A stretch of DNA of 64,000 bases from Verrucomicrobiota bacterium. GTDB lineage: Bacteria > Verrucomicrobiota > Verrucomicrobiia > Limisphaerales > UBA9464. A program made the translations under genes and the position numbers. Below are positions 1 through 8,990 of this stretch, in pieces. The notes under the pieces were generated by a model. The model worked only from the letters and a program-made list of their open reading frames with translations, made no database searches and was not told where the DNA came from. The DNA is taken from NCBI GenBank assembly GCA_017309115.1, contig JAFLEF010000002.1, positions 1 through 64,000 of the forward strand, written 5' to 3'. Every line of letters begins with the position of its first letter. Position 1 is the first letter of the stretch.

Positions 1-1886
1 GCAATACCCCGCCGCCGCCGCCGCCTCGTCCCGCCGCTCCGCCGCCCCGTCCGGCACCTTCCCGGGTGCAGATGCCGTCCAACGCCCCGGTAATCATCAT
101 GAAGCCGCCCATCGCGATTCGCGAACTCGCGGACAAGATGAATCGGCGCGCCTTCCAGATCATTGCCGATCTCATGGGCATGGGGGTGTTCGTCACTGTC
201 AATCAGACCATTGATGCCGAGGTGGCCCAGCGGCTTTGTGCCAAGAACGGGTTCCGGTTCGAAACCGAACGCCGCGACCTCGAAACGCACAAGACCAACA
301 TCCAGCCGCGCGAGCCCAAGATCGAACTGGACAAGGACGACACCCTCGAAGACCTGCGTCCACGTGCTCCAATCATCACGATCATGGGGCATGTCGATCA
401 CGGCAAAACCACTTTGCTGGACCGGATTCGCAAGTCCGACGTGGCGGCTGGGGAAGCAGGCGGCATCACCCAGCACATCGGTGCCTACACGATTTCGTAT
501 CCGCATCCGATAACCGGCAAGCTTGAGCAGTTGACCTTTCTGGACACCCCGGGTCATGCGGCCTTCTCGGCAATGCGAGCCCGCGGCGCGAATGTCACGG
601 ACATCGTAATTCTCGTAGTGGCCGCCAACGACGGCGTGATGCCGCAGACAATGGAGGCCCTGTCTCATGCCAAGGTGGCTCGAGTGCCGATCATCGTGGC
701 GGTCAACAAGTCCGACCATCCCGCCGCCAACGGCCTGAAGGTCCGCCAGCAACTCCAGGAAAAGGGACTGGTTCCCGACGATTGGGGTGGCGACACCCTC
801 TATGTGGATTGCTCCGGACTAACCGGATTGGGCGTCGACAAGCTGATTGAAAGTATCCTGCTCCAGGCGGAGTTGCTCGAACTCAAGGCGAACCCCAACC
901 GCAAGGCCAAGGGCAACGTCATTGAGTCCGGTATCGAGCCCGGAGGTCCGGTCGCTACGGTTCTGGTGCGTAAGGGCACGCTGCGTCAGGGCGATGTCAT
1001 TATTTGCGGCGAACACTACGGCAAAGTGCGCTCGATGATGGATGAGGAAGGCGTTCGTCTGAAGGAGGCCGGTCCGTCCGTCGCGGTGCGCGTTCTGGGC
1101 TTGAACGGTGTGCCGGAAGCGGGTTCCGAGTTCAGCGCGGTGGACCACGAAAAGGCTGCCCGCGACCTCGCCGAGGAGCGGATGATGGATCGGAAGAAGT
1201 CGCACCTCGACGGCGGACGGCCCAAACGCCAGACGCTGGAAGATATCTTCGGTCGCATTGATGAGCGCTCGGCGAAGGTGCTCAAAGTCATCGTCAAGGC
1301 TGATACCCAAGGATCCGTGGAAGCCATCTGCGAAGCCTTGGAGAAGATCGAGGCCACCAAAGTTTCGTTGGAGATCATCCGGGACGCGGTGGGAGCAATC
1401 ACCGAAAGTGACGTTCTGTTGGCCAGTTCGGCGGATGCCGTCATCCTCGGCTTCCACACCCGGGTGGACAACAGTGCGGCGGAAGCTGCCAAGCGCGAAG
1501 GCGTTCAGATCAAGCTTTACGCCATCATCTACGAACTCATCGATCAGGTGAAGGAGGCGATGGCTGGCTTGCTGGATCCGCTCCAAAAGGAAGTGGTCGT
1601 CGGCCAGGCGGAAGTCCGCAAGGTCTTCGAATTGTCCAAGGGCGGCAAGGTGGCCGGTTGTTATGTGGCTTCCGGCAAGCTGGTTCGGGGCAAGATGCGC
1701 GTTCGCCGTCGCTCCCACGTCATTTACGAAGGCGTTTCGCTGACCCTGAAGCGCTTTCAGGATGAGGTGAACGAGGTTCGCTCCGGCATGGAATGCGGTG
1801 TGCGCCTGGACGGTTTTGATGATCCCCAGGAAGGGGATTTCATCGAGTGTTACACCATCGAGAAGGTGGCGCAGAAGCTGTCGTAA
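1..1886 (+). CDS. infB: Translation initiation factor IF-2 (5' end missing)
   Basis: GTPase that places initiator tRNA on the 30S subunit and promotes subunit joining. The reading frame is open to the left edge, so the N-terminus lies outside the window; the first visible codons form a proline/arginine-rich linker typical of IF-2. The G domain follows: G1 motif GHVDHGKT at nt 387-410, then DTPGHAAF and NKSD, with domain II/III/IV beta-barrels to the stop. IF-2 is universal and this copy looks intact after the edge. It heads a plus-strand run infB-rbfA-nrnA-truB-ribF, the conserved bacterial arrangement usually preceded by nusA. Identity is very secure; only the true start is unknown. Confidence 0.98.
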   Translation, partial: NTPPPPPPRPAAPPPRPAPSRVQMPSNAPVIIMKPPIAIRELADKMNRRAFQIIADLMGMGVFVTVNQTIDAEVAQRLCAKNGFRFETERRDLETHKTNIQPREPKIELDKDDTLEDLRPRAPIITIMGHVDHGKTTLLDRIRKSDVAAGEAGGITQHIGAYTISYPHPITGKLEQLTFLDTPGHAAFSAMRARGANVTDIVILVVAANDGVMPQTMEALSHAKVARVPIIVAVNKSDHPAANGLKVRQQLQEKGLVPDDWGGDTLYVDCSGLTGLGVDKLIESILLQAELLELKANPNRKAKGNVIESGIEPGGPVATVLVRKGTLRQGDVIICGEHYGKVRSMMDEEGVRLKEAGPSVAVRVLGLNGVPEAGSEFSAVDHEKAARDLAEERMMDRKKSHLDGGRPKRQTLEDIFGRIDERSAKVLKVIVKADTQGSVEAICEALEKIEATKVSLEIIRDAVGAITESDVLLASSADAVILGFHTRVDNSAAEAAKREGVQIKLYAIIYELIDQVKEAMAGLLDPLQKEVVVGQAEVRKVFELSKGGKVAGCYVASGKLVRGKMRVRRRSHVIYEGVSLTLKRFQDEVNEVRSGMECGVRLDGFDDPQEGDFIECYTIEKVAQKLS

Positions 1887-1954
1887 CCGGTGGAACGCTC
1901 CGGCCGGGACTTCCCTTGCCGGAAGCCTCCTCGGGGACGTCATTGCCTGTGGTC

Positions 1955-2347
1955 ATGGAAAACAACAATAACCGCCGTATCGCTCGGGTTCGCGAACTCC
2001 TCAAACAGGAGATCGCGGAAGTGATCCGGCAGGAAATCTCCATCGAAGAAGCCGGACTGCTCACGGTCAACGACGTCGGGATCGCCCGGGATCTTCGCGG
2101 AGCCATTGTGTTCCTCGGATTCGTCGGCTCCCCCGCTCAACGCAAGGTCGCCCTGACTTTGCTCGGGGAGCGAGCCAAGCTGATTCAATCCCGCGTGGGC
2201 GGAACAGTGCGCCTGAAATTCACGCCGGAACTGCGCTTCCAAATCGACGATTCCATCGAGCAGGGCAATCGCGTCATCGCGATCCTGGACCAGTTGGATC
2301 ACGAGCGTAAGCCGACCTCGACTCCTCCGCCTCCGCCAGCGGCTTGA
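1955..2347 (+). CDS. rbfA: Ribosome-binding factor A
   Basis: Small KH-fold factor that binds the 30S subunit and helps mature the 5' end of 16S rRNA. The start at 1955 gives MENNNNRRIARVRELL, the normal RbfA beginning; an open frame extends upstream into infB but has no RbfA-like sequence. The protein is 130 aa, with the typical LLKQEIAEVI helix and an RLKFTPELRF-type core strand (RbfA consensus has 'P.L.F..D'). The last residues are a proline run (PPPPPAA), a low-complexity tail beyond the family core. It sits 68 nt after infB and 21 nt before nrnA, so very likely shares their transcript. Confidence 0.95.
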   Translation: MENNNNRRIARVRELLKQEIAEVIRQEISIEEAGLLTVNDVGIARDLRGAIVFLGFVGSPAQRKVALTLLGERAKLIQSRVGGTVRLKFTPELRFQIDDSIEQGNRVIAILDQLDHERKPTSTPPPPPAA

Positions 2348-2368
2348 CCGCCTTGATTTCCCGCGCGC

Positions 2369-3358
2369 ATGAAGCCTACTCCGAAGTCGGTCCAGGACCT
2401 GTTGGAAGCCCTCAAGGAAGCCAAGACTGTGTGTATCGTGGGTCACATCCGCCCCGACGGCGATTGCATCGGATCCCAGGTGGGATTGGCGGAAGCGCTG
2501 GAACAGGCCGGCAAAACCGTGACGGTGTGGAATGACGACGGATGTCCGGACAAACTGCGAATTCTGGATCCAGATCGTCGGGTCAAGCGGCCTCAATCGG
2601 GACATCAGTTTGACGCCGTGGTGGCGACGGACTGCGCCAGCTTCGAGCGGTTGGGGCGATGCGGGGAACACACCCGGGACCGCAAGGTGTTCATCAACAT
2701 TGACCACCATGCCAGCAACACCAAATACGCCGATATCAATTGGATTTCCCCGCGGGAACCATCGACGGGCGAACTGATCTATCAGCTGTGCGGATGGGCG
2801 GGCTGGAAGATCAACAAGCGGATTGCGAACTGCCTGTTCGCGGCGGTTAGCACCGATACCGGCAGCTTTCAATACGCCACGACCACGCCTGAGACTTTGG
2901 AAGTGGCTTCGAAGTTGGTGAGTGCCGGGGCGGAACTGGGCGAACTCTGTGAGGAGATTTACCAGAGCTATCCGCTGACCCGCGTCCGCTTGCTGAGGCA
3001 CGTGTACAGCAAGTTTCGGCTGACCCACGACAATCGGACGGCGTACTTCTGGCTGCGGAAAGCAGACTACAGCCGGGCGGGTGCTCACTCCGAGGAGAGC
3101 GAGGGATTGATCGATCACATTCGCGCCATCGAAGGCGTCGTGGTGGCGATCATGTTCGAAGAAACGGAACCCGGTCTGATTCGGCTGAGCCTCCGGAGTA
3201 AGAGCAACTCGGTCAATGTCAGCGATATTGCCGCCCTTTTTGGGGGTGGTGGGCACAAGGCGGCGGCGGGAGCACGCTTCCAAGGTACGCCGGTGGGCGC
3301 CCAGCGGCGGGTTCTGGCCGCTGTCAAAAAGGCGCTCGCAGGAAAGCCTCTGAAGTAA
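2369..3358 (+). CDS. nrnA: DHH-family bifunctional oligoribonuclease/PAP phosphatase (NrnA type)
   Basis: Phosphoesterase that degrades 2-5 nt RNA and converts 3'-phosphoadenosine 5'-phosphate to AMP. The 329-aa protein has the DHH domain (GHIRPDGDCIGS near residue 25 and the metal-binding DHH triad at about residues 112-114) followed by a DHHA1 domain ending with GGGGHKAAAG, the substrate-binding loop. Length is typical of NrnA. The stop overlaps the truB start (TAATG), so translation is probably coupled. Its place between rbfA and truB is a conserved arrangement in many bacteria. The exact substrate preference cannot be read from sequence. Confidence 0.92.
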   Translation: MKPTPKSVQDLLEALKEAKTVCIVGHIRPDGDCIGSQVGLAEALEQAGKTVTVWNDDGCPDKLRILDPDRRVKRPQSGHQFDAVVATDCASFERLGRCGEHTRDRKVFINIDHHASNTKYADINWISPREPSTGELIYQLCGWAGWKINKRIANCLFAAVSTDTGSFQYATTTPETLEVASKLVSAGAELGELCEEIYQSYPLTRVRLLRHVYSKFRLTHDNRTAYFWLRKADYSRAGAHSEESEGLIDHIRAIEGVVVAIMFEETEPGLIRLSLRSKSNSVNVSDIAALFGGGGHKAAAGARFQGTPVGAQRRVLAAVKKALAGKPLK

Positions 3359-4074
3359 TGCAGCCTTTTACCGCACTCGACGGAGCCTTGTTGGTGGACA
3401 AGCCCGGCGAATGGACCTCGCATGACGTGGTCGCCAAACTCCGCAACCACTTTCGCCTCGAGAAAGTAGGGCATTGCGGAACGCTGGATCCCATGGCCAC
3501 GGGTCTCTTGATCCTCGTACTGGGCAAGGCCACCCGGATGTCGGAACGCTTCATGGCGTCGGACAAGGTGTACGAAGGCACGATGCGGCTGGGTGAAACC
3601 ACCGACAGTTATGATGCCGACGGGGAGATTCTGGAGACCAAGTTGATTCCCCTGATGACCCTGGAGGATCTCAACGAAGCTGCTGAGGAGTTCCGGGGCG
3701 ACATTCAACAGATCCCCCCGATGGTCAGTGCCAAGAAGATTGGTGGCGTGCCGCTCTACAAGATGGCGCGTCAGGGCAAGGAAGTGGTTCGGGAGCCCCG
3801 TCTGATCCACGTCTACACCTACCGATTTCACGAATACGAGGAGCCGTTCGCATACTTCCGGGTCAGCTGCACGAAGGGAACCTACGTCCGCTCACTGGCG
3901 CATGACCTGGGACAAAAGTTGGGCTGCGGTGCCCACCTGACGGCCCTGCGCCGGACCGGCTCCGGTCGCTTCGACGTGGCCGATGCCATTCCCTTGGCGG
4001 AACTGCTGAAGATGGATCGGAAGGCCCTGGAAGCGCAGGTCATCCCGTTGCTGAAGTTGCGGGGTTACGAGTAG
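3358..4074 (+). CDS. truB: tRNA pseudouridine(55) synthase
   Basis: Isomerises U55 of tRNA to pseudouridine in the T loop. At 238 aa it is a short TruB without a clear C-terminal PUA domain. The catalytic loop is GTLDPMATG with the nucleophilic aspartate at residue 44. Other family motifs seen are LLVDKPGEWTSHDVV at the N-terminus, the KVYEGTMRLGETTDSYDADG strand-loop and the CTKGTYVRSLAHDLG motif. The start codon overlaps the nrnA stop. It belongs to the infB-ribF operon. Confidence 0.96.
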   Translation: MQPFTALDGALLVDKPGEWTSHDVVAKLRNHFRLEKVGHCGTLDPMATGLLILVLGKATRMSERFMASDKVYEGTMRLGETTDSYDADGEILETKLIPLMTLEDLNEAAEEFRGDIQQIPPMVSAKKIGGVPLYKMARQGKEVVREPRLIHVYTYRFHEYEEPFAYFRVSCTKGTYVRSLAHDLGQKLGCGAHLTALRRTGSGRFDVADAIPLAELLKMDRKALEAQVIPLLKLRGYE

Positions 4075-4090
4075 TCTGCGCCGCGTTGCC

Positions 4091-5023
4091 ATGTTGGTCC
4101 TCCGCTCGCCCGTCGAACTTCCCCGCGCGTCGCGGGGTTGCTGTTTGGCGTGGGGCATGTTTGATGGCGTTCACCTCGGCCATCAGCACGTCATTCGCGC
4201 CGCCCTAACGGAGGCTCGGACTCACGGGGCGCCGGCCGTGGCTCTGACGTTTGATCCGCACCCGCTTCGGGTGGTGGCTCCGGAGCGAGCCCCCCGACTG
4301 CTCCAACCGCTCAGCCAGCGCCTGCGCAACTTTTCCGAGTTGGGCCTGCACGCAGCCTTGGTTTTTCCCTTCACCGCAGAAGTGGCTGCCTGGTCCGGGG
4401 AAAGATTCATTCGCCAATTGGTTCAGGAGGCGGGCGGTCTGCGCAGTTTGAGTGTGGGTGAAGGGTTTCAGTTCGGGAACAGCCGAAGCGGGGACATCCC
4501 GCTGCTCGAACGGTTGGGACGGGAACTTGGCTTTGGTCTGCATGTCGCTTCACCGGTTTCCCTCGGGGGAAACGTGGTCAGCAGTTCCCGCATTCGTCAG
4601 TGCCTGCGCGCCGGGCAACTGGATCAGGTCAACGAACTCCTGGGCCGGGCCTATGCCATTTCCGGAGTGGTTCAACCCGGCGACCGTCTGGGTCGGCAGT
4701 GGGGCGTGCCGACGGCGAATCTCAATGTCCTCGGATTGGAACTCCCGCCTTTCGGGGTTTACGCCGCCCGGGTTCGTCGGTTGGCCCGCTCCGAGGATTT
4801 CCCGGGTGTTCTCAACGTCGGCGTTCGACCCACCCTGGGACAACCCCAGGGGGAACTGCGCTTCGAGGTCCATCTATTGGACTTTGACGGTGACCTCTAC
4901 GGCGAGGAACTGGAAGTCACCTTCGTCGAGTTCCTGCGGGCAGAACAGCGCTTCGGTTCGTTGGACTTGCTGCGGGAACAGATTGGTCGAGATCTGCTGG
5001 CGGCCCGTCACGCCTTGGGCTGA
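4091..5023 (+). CDS. ribF: Bifunctional riboflavin kinase/FAD synthetase
   Basis: Makes FMN from riboflavin and then FAD. The 310-aa protein has the N-terminal nucleotidyltransferase domain (GMFDGVHLGHQHVI with the HLGH signature and TFDPHP; SSSRIRQ later) and the C-terminal kinase domain (GRQWGVPTANLN, then GVYAARVRR and a FLRAEQRFGSLDLLREQI end). The first about 20 residues before GMFDGVHLG are longer and less conserved than usual, so the exact start is less certain. It is the last gene of the infB operon, 16 nt after truB; a strand-conserved gap of 166 nt separates it from rtcA. Confidence 0.96.
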   Translation: MLVLRSPVELPRASRGCCLAWGMFDGVHLGHQHVIRAALTEARTHGAPAVALTFDPHPLRVVAPERAPRLLQPLSQRLRNFSELGLHAALVFPFTAEVAAWSGERFIRQLVQEAGGLRSLSVGEGFQFGNSRSGDIPLLERLGRELGFGLHVASPVSLGGNVVSSSRIRQCLRAGQLDQVNELLGRAYAISGVVQPGDRLGRQWGVPTANLNVLGLELPPFGVYAARVRRLARSEDFPGVLNVGVRPTLGQPQGELRFEVHLLDFDGDLYGEELEVTFVEFLRAEQRFGSLDLLREQIGRDLLAARHALG

Positions 5024-5080
5024 CTCGGCTCGCGATAACACGAACTCCTTCGCCCAATCGCGAGATTTAGCTTGGGAAAA

Positions 5081-5105
5081 CCGGTCGCCCCCTTTTCCGG
5101 TCGCC
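5081..5105 (+). promoter_or_regulatory. Direct repeat, possible upstream activator site for rtcAB
   Basis: The nonamer CCGGTCGCC occurs at 5081-5089 and again at 5097-5105, a 16-bp period, about 60-80 bp upstream of the sigma-54-like promoter. Enhancer-binding proteins often bind repeated sites at such a distance. This role is only inference; the repeat itself is seen directly. Confidence 0.25.
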
Positions 5106-5162
5106 GTCTTAACGTGTTGTTGCAGAGGATACCTGTGAGGTTTGGTTGAAGTGTTTTTCGAT

Positions 5163-5177
5163 TGGCACTCGGATTGC
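5163..5177 (+). promoter_or_regulatory. Sigma-54 (-24/-12) promoter of rtcA
   Basis: TGGCAC at 5163-5168 and TTGC at 5174-5177 with exactly five bases between match the sigma-54 consensus TGGCACG-N4-TTGC at every invariant position (GG at -25/-24, GC at -13/-12). The predicted transcription start is near 5189, one base before the rtcA ATG, so the mRNA would be nearly leaderless. In Escherichia coli the rtcBA operon is known to be driven by sigma-54 and the activator RtcR, which supports the assignment. No rtcR gene is in this window. Confidence 0.65.
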
Positions 5178-5189
5178 CTTGGGGTGGGT

Positions 5190-6236
5190 ATGACTTGGAT
5201 CGAACTGGATGGCTCAGAAGGCGAAGGCGGAGGACAGATCCTTCGGTCGTCGCTCTCGCTCAGCCTCATCACTGGACGACCGTTTCGGCTGCGACGGATT
5301 CGCGCCGGTCGGGCCCGTCCGGGTCTGATGCGTCAGCATCTGGCCTGCGTGGAAGCGGCGGTGGCGATAGGCTCGGCCGAAGTGACGGGCGCCACACTGC
5401 ATTCGAGCGAACTGACGTTTCGCCCCCAGGGAGTTTCACCTGGACGTTATTCCTTTCGGGTCGATTCCGCCGGAAGCGCCCTGTTGGTGTTCCAGACGCT
5501 GCTCTTGCCGCTTCTACGAACCGGTGCAGCCACAGAACTGCTGCTGGAAGGCGGCACCCACAATCCGTTTGCGCCCCCGTTTCCCTACATTGCGGAGACG
5601 TTCTTGCCGTTGCTCCGCCGCCTGGGATTGCGCGTGGAGGCGATCCTAGAACAGCCGGGATTCTATCCGGCGGGTGGAGGTCGGTGCGGCTTTTGGTTGG
5701 AGCCGAACCTTCCTGCGGAGCGTGCCCCCCTTCATTTGGCCAACGACACCGCACCTCCGAAAGTCACCGCCCAAGTGCTGCTGGCTGGCATTCCCCGGTC
5801 CGTGGCCGAGCGGGAACTGCGGGTCATCCGGTCGCGGCTCGATTTGTCGGAAGATCAAGTCTCGATTGAGGTTTTGCCGGAGTGCCACGGGCCCGGGAAT
5901 ACAGTTCACCTGCGAGTGGAGCGGGGTGGGCTGACGGAAGTGTTCAGCGGATTCGGCGCACCGCGCCGGCCCGCCGAGGAGGTGGCGCAGGAAGCCCTCG
6001 ACGCCGTCGAACGATTCCTCGCCGTCCCCGTGTTGGTCGGAGAACATACCGCCGATCAATTACTCCTCCCGCTGGCCCTCGGACCAGGTGGGAGCTTTGA
6101 GACGACCGAACCCAGTGAACACACCCGGACCCAGTGCCGGGTCATCGAACAATTTTTGGGACGTCGCATTCACCTGGAGCCGGTAGTACCGGGCCAGTGG
6201 CGAATCCGCGTTCCGGGAGAAGGAGACGCATCATGA
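5190..6236 (+). CDS. rtcA: RNA 3'-terminal phosphate cyclase
   Basis: ATP-dependent enzyme that turns an RNA 3'-phosphate into a 2',3'-cyclic phosphate. The chosen ATG gives MTWIELDGSEGEGGGQILR, the canonical RtcA start; a TTG 48 bases upstream would add residues unlike the family and lies before the predicted transcription start. Also visible are RPGLMRQHLA, a GGGRCGFW-type glycine loop and EHTADQLLLPLAL, where His286 should be the adenylated residue. Length 348 aa is normal. The stop overlaps the rtcB start (ATGA), so the two are an operon. Expression probably needs sigma-54 and an activator encoded elsewhere. Confidence 0.95.
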   Translation: MTWIELDGSEGEGGGQILRSSLSLSLITGRPFRLRRIRAGRARPGLMRQHLACVEAAVAIGSAEVTGATLHSSELTFRPQGVSPGRYSFRVDSAGSALLVFQTLLLPLLRTGAATELLLEGGTHNPFAPPFPYIAETFLPLLRRLGLRVEAILEQPGFYPAGGGRCGFWLEPNLPAERAPLHLANDTAPPKVTAQVLLAGIPRSVAERELRVIRSRLDLSEDQVSIEVLPECHGPGNTVHLRVERGGLTEVFSGFGAPRRPAEEVAQEALDAVERFLAVPVLVGEHTADQLLLPLALGPGGSFETTEPSEHTRTQCRVIEQFLGRRIHLEPVVPGQWRIRVPGEGDAS

Positions 6237-7645
6237 ACCAGAAAGATCTTATTCGCCTGGGTATCCCGCCCGGCGAAGCCATGCGGCGCGGATTGGAATT
6301 CATCACCCGCTATGTGCTTAAGGGACTCGACAAAACTCAACTAGCGTCCGCGGTGGAAGCTGTGGTGAACGCCCCGGCTGACTTCGTGGACGATCCGCTG
6401 CGGGGCGAGTTTGCCCAAGCGCTCTTGCGCTGCCCACGGGTGATTCAGACGGCTCCCGCTCCCTGGCGTCAATGGGGCGAGGGCTTGGAACCCGAGGCGG
6501 TCAACCAGATGGCCCGGGCCTGTCAGTTGCCGGTATCGGTGGCGGGAGCCCTGATGCCGGATGCGCATGTCGGCTACGGATTGCCGATCGGCGGGGTGCT
6601 GGCCACCGACAATGCCGTCATCCCTTATGCGGTTGGAGTGGATATCGCCTGTCGCATGAAACTGACGGTCCTGGACTGGCCGCGGCGCGATTTGGATCGC
6701 CGACGCGACCGGTTGATCCGGGCCATTGAAGAGGAGACCCGCTTCGGCGTGGGAGCGCACTTCAAGGATCGCCGTCAGCACGACGTTATGGATGCCGACT
6801 GGTCGGTGACTTCGGTGACCCGGGGATTGAAGGATCGCGCCTGGTCACAGCTGGGAACCAGCGGGAGCGGAAACCACTTCGTCGAGTTCGGGGTGTTCAC
6901 ACTGACCGAGGCGTTCCCAGCGGCGAACGGACAGTCGTCCCTGCCGCCCGGGGAATACGTGGCACTGCTCTCGCACAGCGGAAGCCGCGGATCCGGCGCC
7001 ACGGTTTGTGATGTCTACAGCAAGCGCGCGATGGAACGTCATCCCGACCTGCCGAAGGAGCACAAGCATCTGGCCTGGCTGCCGCTCGATTCGGCGGAAG
7101 GCGCGGAATACTGGGCGGCCATGGAGTTAATGGGCCGCTATGCCGCCGCCAATCATGCCGTGATTCATCGGCACATTGCCGAACACCTCGGGGTGCAGGT
7201 GCTGTTGGACGTGGAGAACCACCACAACTTCGCCTGGAAGGAACGCCACGTCATTGACGGGGTGGAACGCGAGGTAGTCGTACACCGAAAGGGAGCGACG
7301 CCGGCTCATGCTGGAGTCCTGGGAGTGATCCCGGGTTCCATGGCCACCCCGGGCTTTGTGGTTCGCGGCAAGGGCGGGGCCGGTTCCCTGGGTTCCGCCT
7401 CGCACGGAGCCGGTCGAGTGATGAGCCGGACCAAGGCCATTGAAACGTTCCAATGGGAGAAGGTGAATCGCGTGCTCAAGGAGCGAAATGTCCACCTCCT
7501 TTCGGCCGGTTTGGACGAGGTGCCGATGGTCTACAAGGACATCCACCAGGTGATGGCCGCTCAGAGCGATCTGGTGGACGTCCTGGGTCAGTTTGATCCG
7601 AAACTGGTGAAGATGGCTCCGAGCGGGGAGCGCGCGGAGGATTGA
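6233..7645 (+). CDS. rtcB: RNA-splicing ligase RtcB
   Basis: GTP- and Mn-dependent ligase joining RNA 2',3'-cyclic phosphate or 3'-phosphate ends to 5'-OH ends. The start overlaps the rtcA stop, giving 470 aa. Metal-site motifs are present: PDAHVGYGLPIGGV, GVDIACRM with Cys140, GSGNHFVEFG with His215, LSHSGSRGSG and an HHNF block. The open frame extends further upstream into rtcA, but MNQKDLIRLGIPPGEAM is the sensible beginning. Together with rtcA it forms an RNA end-healing and sealing module, for repair of cleaved tRNA or rRNA. Confidence 0.95.
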   Translation: MNQKDLIRLGIPPGEAMRRGLEFITRYVLKGLDKTQLASAVEAVVNAPADFVDDPLRGEFAQALLRCPRVIQTAPAPWRQWGEGLEPEAVNQMARACQLPVSVAGALMPDAHVGYGLPIGGVLATDNAVIPYAVGVDIACRMKLTVLDWPRRDLDRRRDRLIRAIEEETRFGVGAHFKDRRQHDVMDADWSVTSVTRGLKDRAWSQLGTSGSGNHFVEFGVFTLTEAFPAANGQSSLPPGEYVALLSHSGSRGSGATVCDVYSKRAMERHPDLPKEHKHLAWLPLDSAEGAEYWAAMELMGRYAAANHAVIHRHIAEHLGVQVLLDVENHHNFAWKERHVIDGVEREVVVHRKGATPAHAGVLGVIPGSMATPGFVVRGKGGAGSLGSASHGAGRVMSRTKAIETFQWEKVNRVLKERNVHLLSAGLDEVPMVYKDIHQVMAAQSDLVDVLGQFDPKLVKMAPSGERAED

Positions 7646-7686
7646 ACCCGGCGGCGAGACGGCTTGGCATCCGACCCAATCCTTGA

Positions 7687-8838
7687 ATGGATGGGCGGGT
7701 GCCGGCCGTGCTCGCCAATTTTGAAGTGGAGTCGCTCGCCTCATTGTTTGAGGCGTGGGGCTACAAGCCGTCACATGCGGCCCGCGTCCTGCGGTCGTTC
7801 TATGCGAGCGGTGGACTATCGGTGGACGATGGAAGTCCCTGGCCGGCCGGCTTGCTGTCTCGACTCGAACATCACTTCGAACGGGCCGCGACGATTGCGT
7901 CCCGCCAAGAATCGGCCGACGGCACAGTGAAACTACTCCTGCGTCTGGCCGACGGGCGAACGGTAGAATCCGTGCTGATGCCCGCCTATCGGGCGGATCG
8001 CGCCGCGGGTTGTCTGTCCACCCAGGTGGGGTGCGCGATGCGCTGCGATTTCTGCGCCACCACGAAGACGGGCTTCGAACGTAACCTGAGCGCGGCCGAA
8101 ATCATCGAACAGTTCCTCCACTTGCGTCGGGAAGCTCTGAATCTGGGCCGAACGCTGCAAACCGTGGTTTTCATGGGCATGGGTGAGCCCTTGATGAATC
8201 TCGAGGCCGTCTTGACGGCGGGCCGGAGGTTGGCGGAACAGCGCCTGGGCGGCGTGGGGTGGCGACAGATCACCGTTTCCACCGTCGGCGTGATTCCCGG
8301 CCTCGAGGCGTTGCGTCTCAGCGGTCTCAATCTTCAACTCGCGGTTTCCCTGCACGCTCCGGATGACACCACCCGCGCCCGACTGCTTCCCATCGGACAA
8401 AGGTATCCAGTGTCGGAAATTCTGGCGGCAGTGGACCGCTTTCAGAACGATCACCGGCGACCCGTCACCGTGCAGTACTGCCTCCTGGCGGGCGTTAATG
8501 ATTCGCCCGCGCAGGCGGAACTGCTGGCGGATCTGATTGGCTCACGGCGTCTGCACGTGAACTTACTCCGCTACAACTCCACCGGAACCAGTTTGCAAGG
8601 CGTGCACTACGAACCGTCTTCCGAGGAGGCGTCCGAAGCCTTCGCCGAGATGCTGCGGTCCCGGGGAGTCGTGGCCCATTTCCGGCGTTCCCGGGGGCCG
8701 GATATCGATGCCGCGTGCGGTCAACTCCGGCGACGTTGGGCCCGGGCGGAATCGCTGGCGGATCAGAATTCGAAGGGCACGTTGGTTCGACCGCAGGCCG
8801 GACAGCGCGAACGGTCAACACCCGCGTCGTCGGTGTAG
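7687..8838 (+). CDS. rlmN: 23S rRNA (adenine2503-C2)/tRNA methyltransferase RlmN
   Basis: Radical-SAM enzyme methylating C2 of A2503 in 23S rRNA and A37 of some tRNAs. The 383-aa protein carries the [4Fe-4S] motif CAMRCDFC with Cys116, Cys120 and Cys123, MGMGEPLMN for SAM binding, STVGVIPG and SLHAPDD, and a C-terminal RRSRGPDIDAACGQL with the methyl-carrying cysteine. The start ATG at 7687 is the first plausible one; the first eight residues are poorly conserved so a start a few codons later is possible. The last 76 bases overlap, convergently, the end of the minus-strand zinc-ribbon gene. Confidence 0.95.
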   Translation: MDGRVPAVLANFEVESLASLFEAWGYKPSHAARVLRSFYASGGLSVDDGSPWPAGLLSRLEHHFERAATIASRQESADGTVKLLLRLADGRTVESVLMPAYRADRAAGCLSTQVGCAMRCDFCATTKTGFERNLSAAEIIEQFLHLRREALNLGRTLQTVVFMGMGEPLMNLEAVLTAGRRLAEQRLGGVGWRQITVSTVGVIPGLEALRLSGLNLQLAVSLHAPDDTTRARLLPIGQRYPVSEILAAVDRFQNDHRRPVTVQYCLLAGVNDSPAQAELLADLIGSRRLHVNLLRYNSTGTSLQGVHYEPSSEEASEAFAEMLRSRGVVAHFRRSRGPDIDAACGQLRRRWARAESLADQNSKGTLVRPQAGQRERSTPASSV

Positions 8839-8987
8839 ACCAGGTTGCAGTTCACACAGCGGAAGATTCGATCCTCCGAGACTTCGCGATCCACCCGACG
8901 CCGGCGCAGTTCGCTCCGGAAGGCAATTGCGGCCACCGCCGAGAGCAATCCCAAGGTCCAGCAAGTAATGAGTGTTTCCGGGGACAT
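8763..8987 (-). CDS. Small membrane-anchored zinc-ribbon protein
   Basis: 74-aa protein with one N-terminal transmembrane helix (LITCWTLGLLSAVAAIAF) and a C-terminal zinc ribbon formed by CVNC and CPAC separated by 15 residues. It is the last gene of the exbB-exbD-TonB-like set, 3 nt after the TonB-like gene, and runs 76 bases into the 3' end of rlmN on the other strand. No enzymatic motif is present. It may bind zinc or support the TonB-type complex, but that is inferred from position only. Confidence 0.75.
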   Translation of the reverse strand: MSPETLITCWTLGLLSAVAAIAFRSELRRRRVDREVSEDRIFRCVNCNLVYTDDAGVDRSRCPACGRTNVPFEF

Positions 8988-8990
8988 CGG

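Noticed and set aside
819-3283. Long minus-strand frames (374 and 447 codons) over infB, rbfA and nrnA
   Set aside because: They are shadows of firmly identified plus-strand genes in high-G+C codon usage, with no family motifs.
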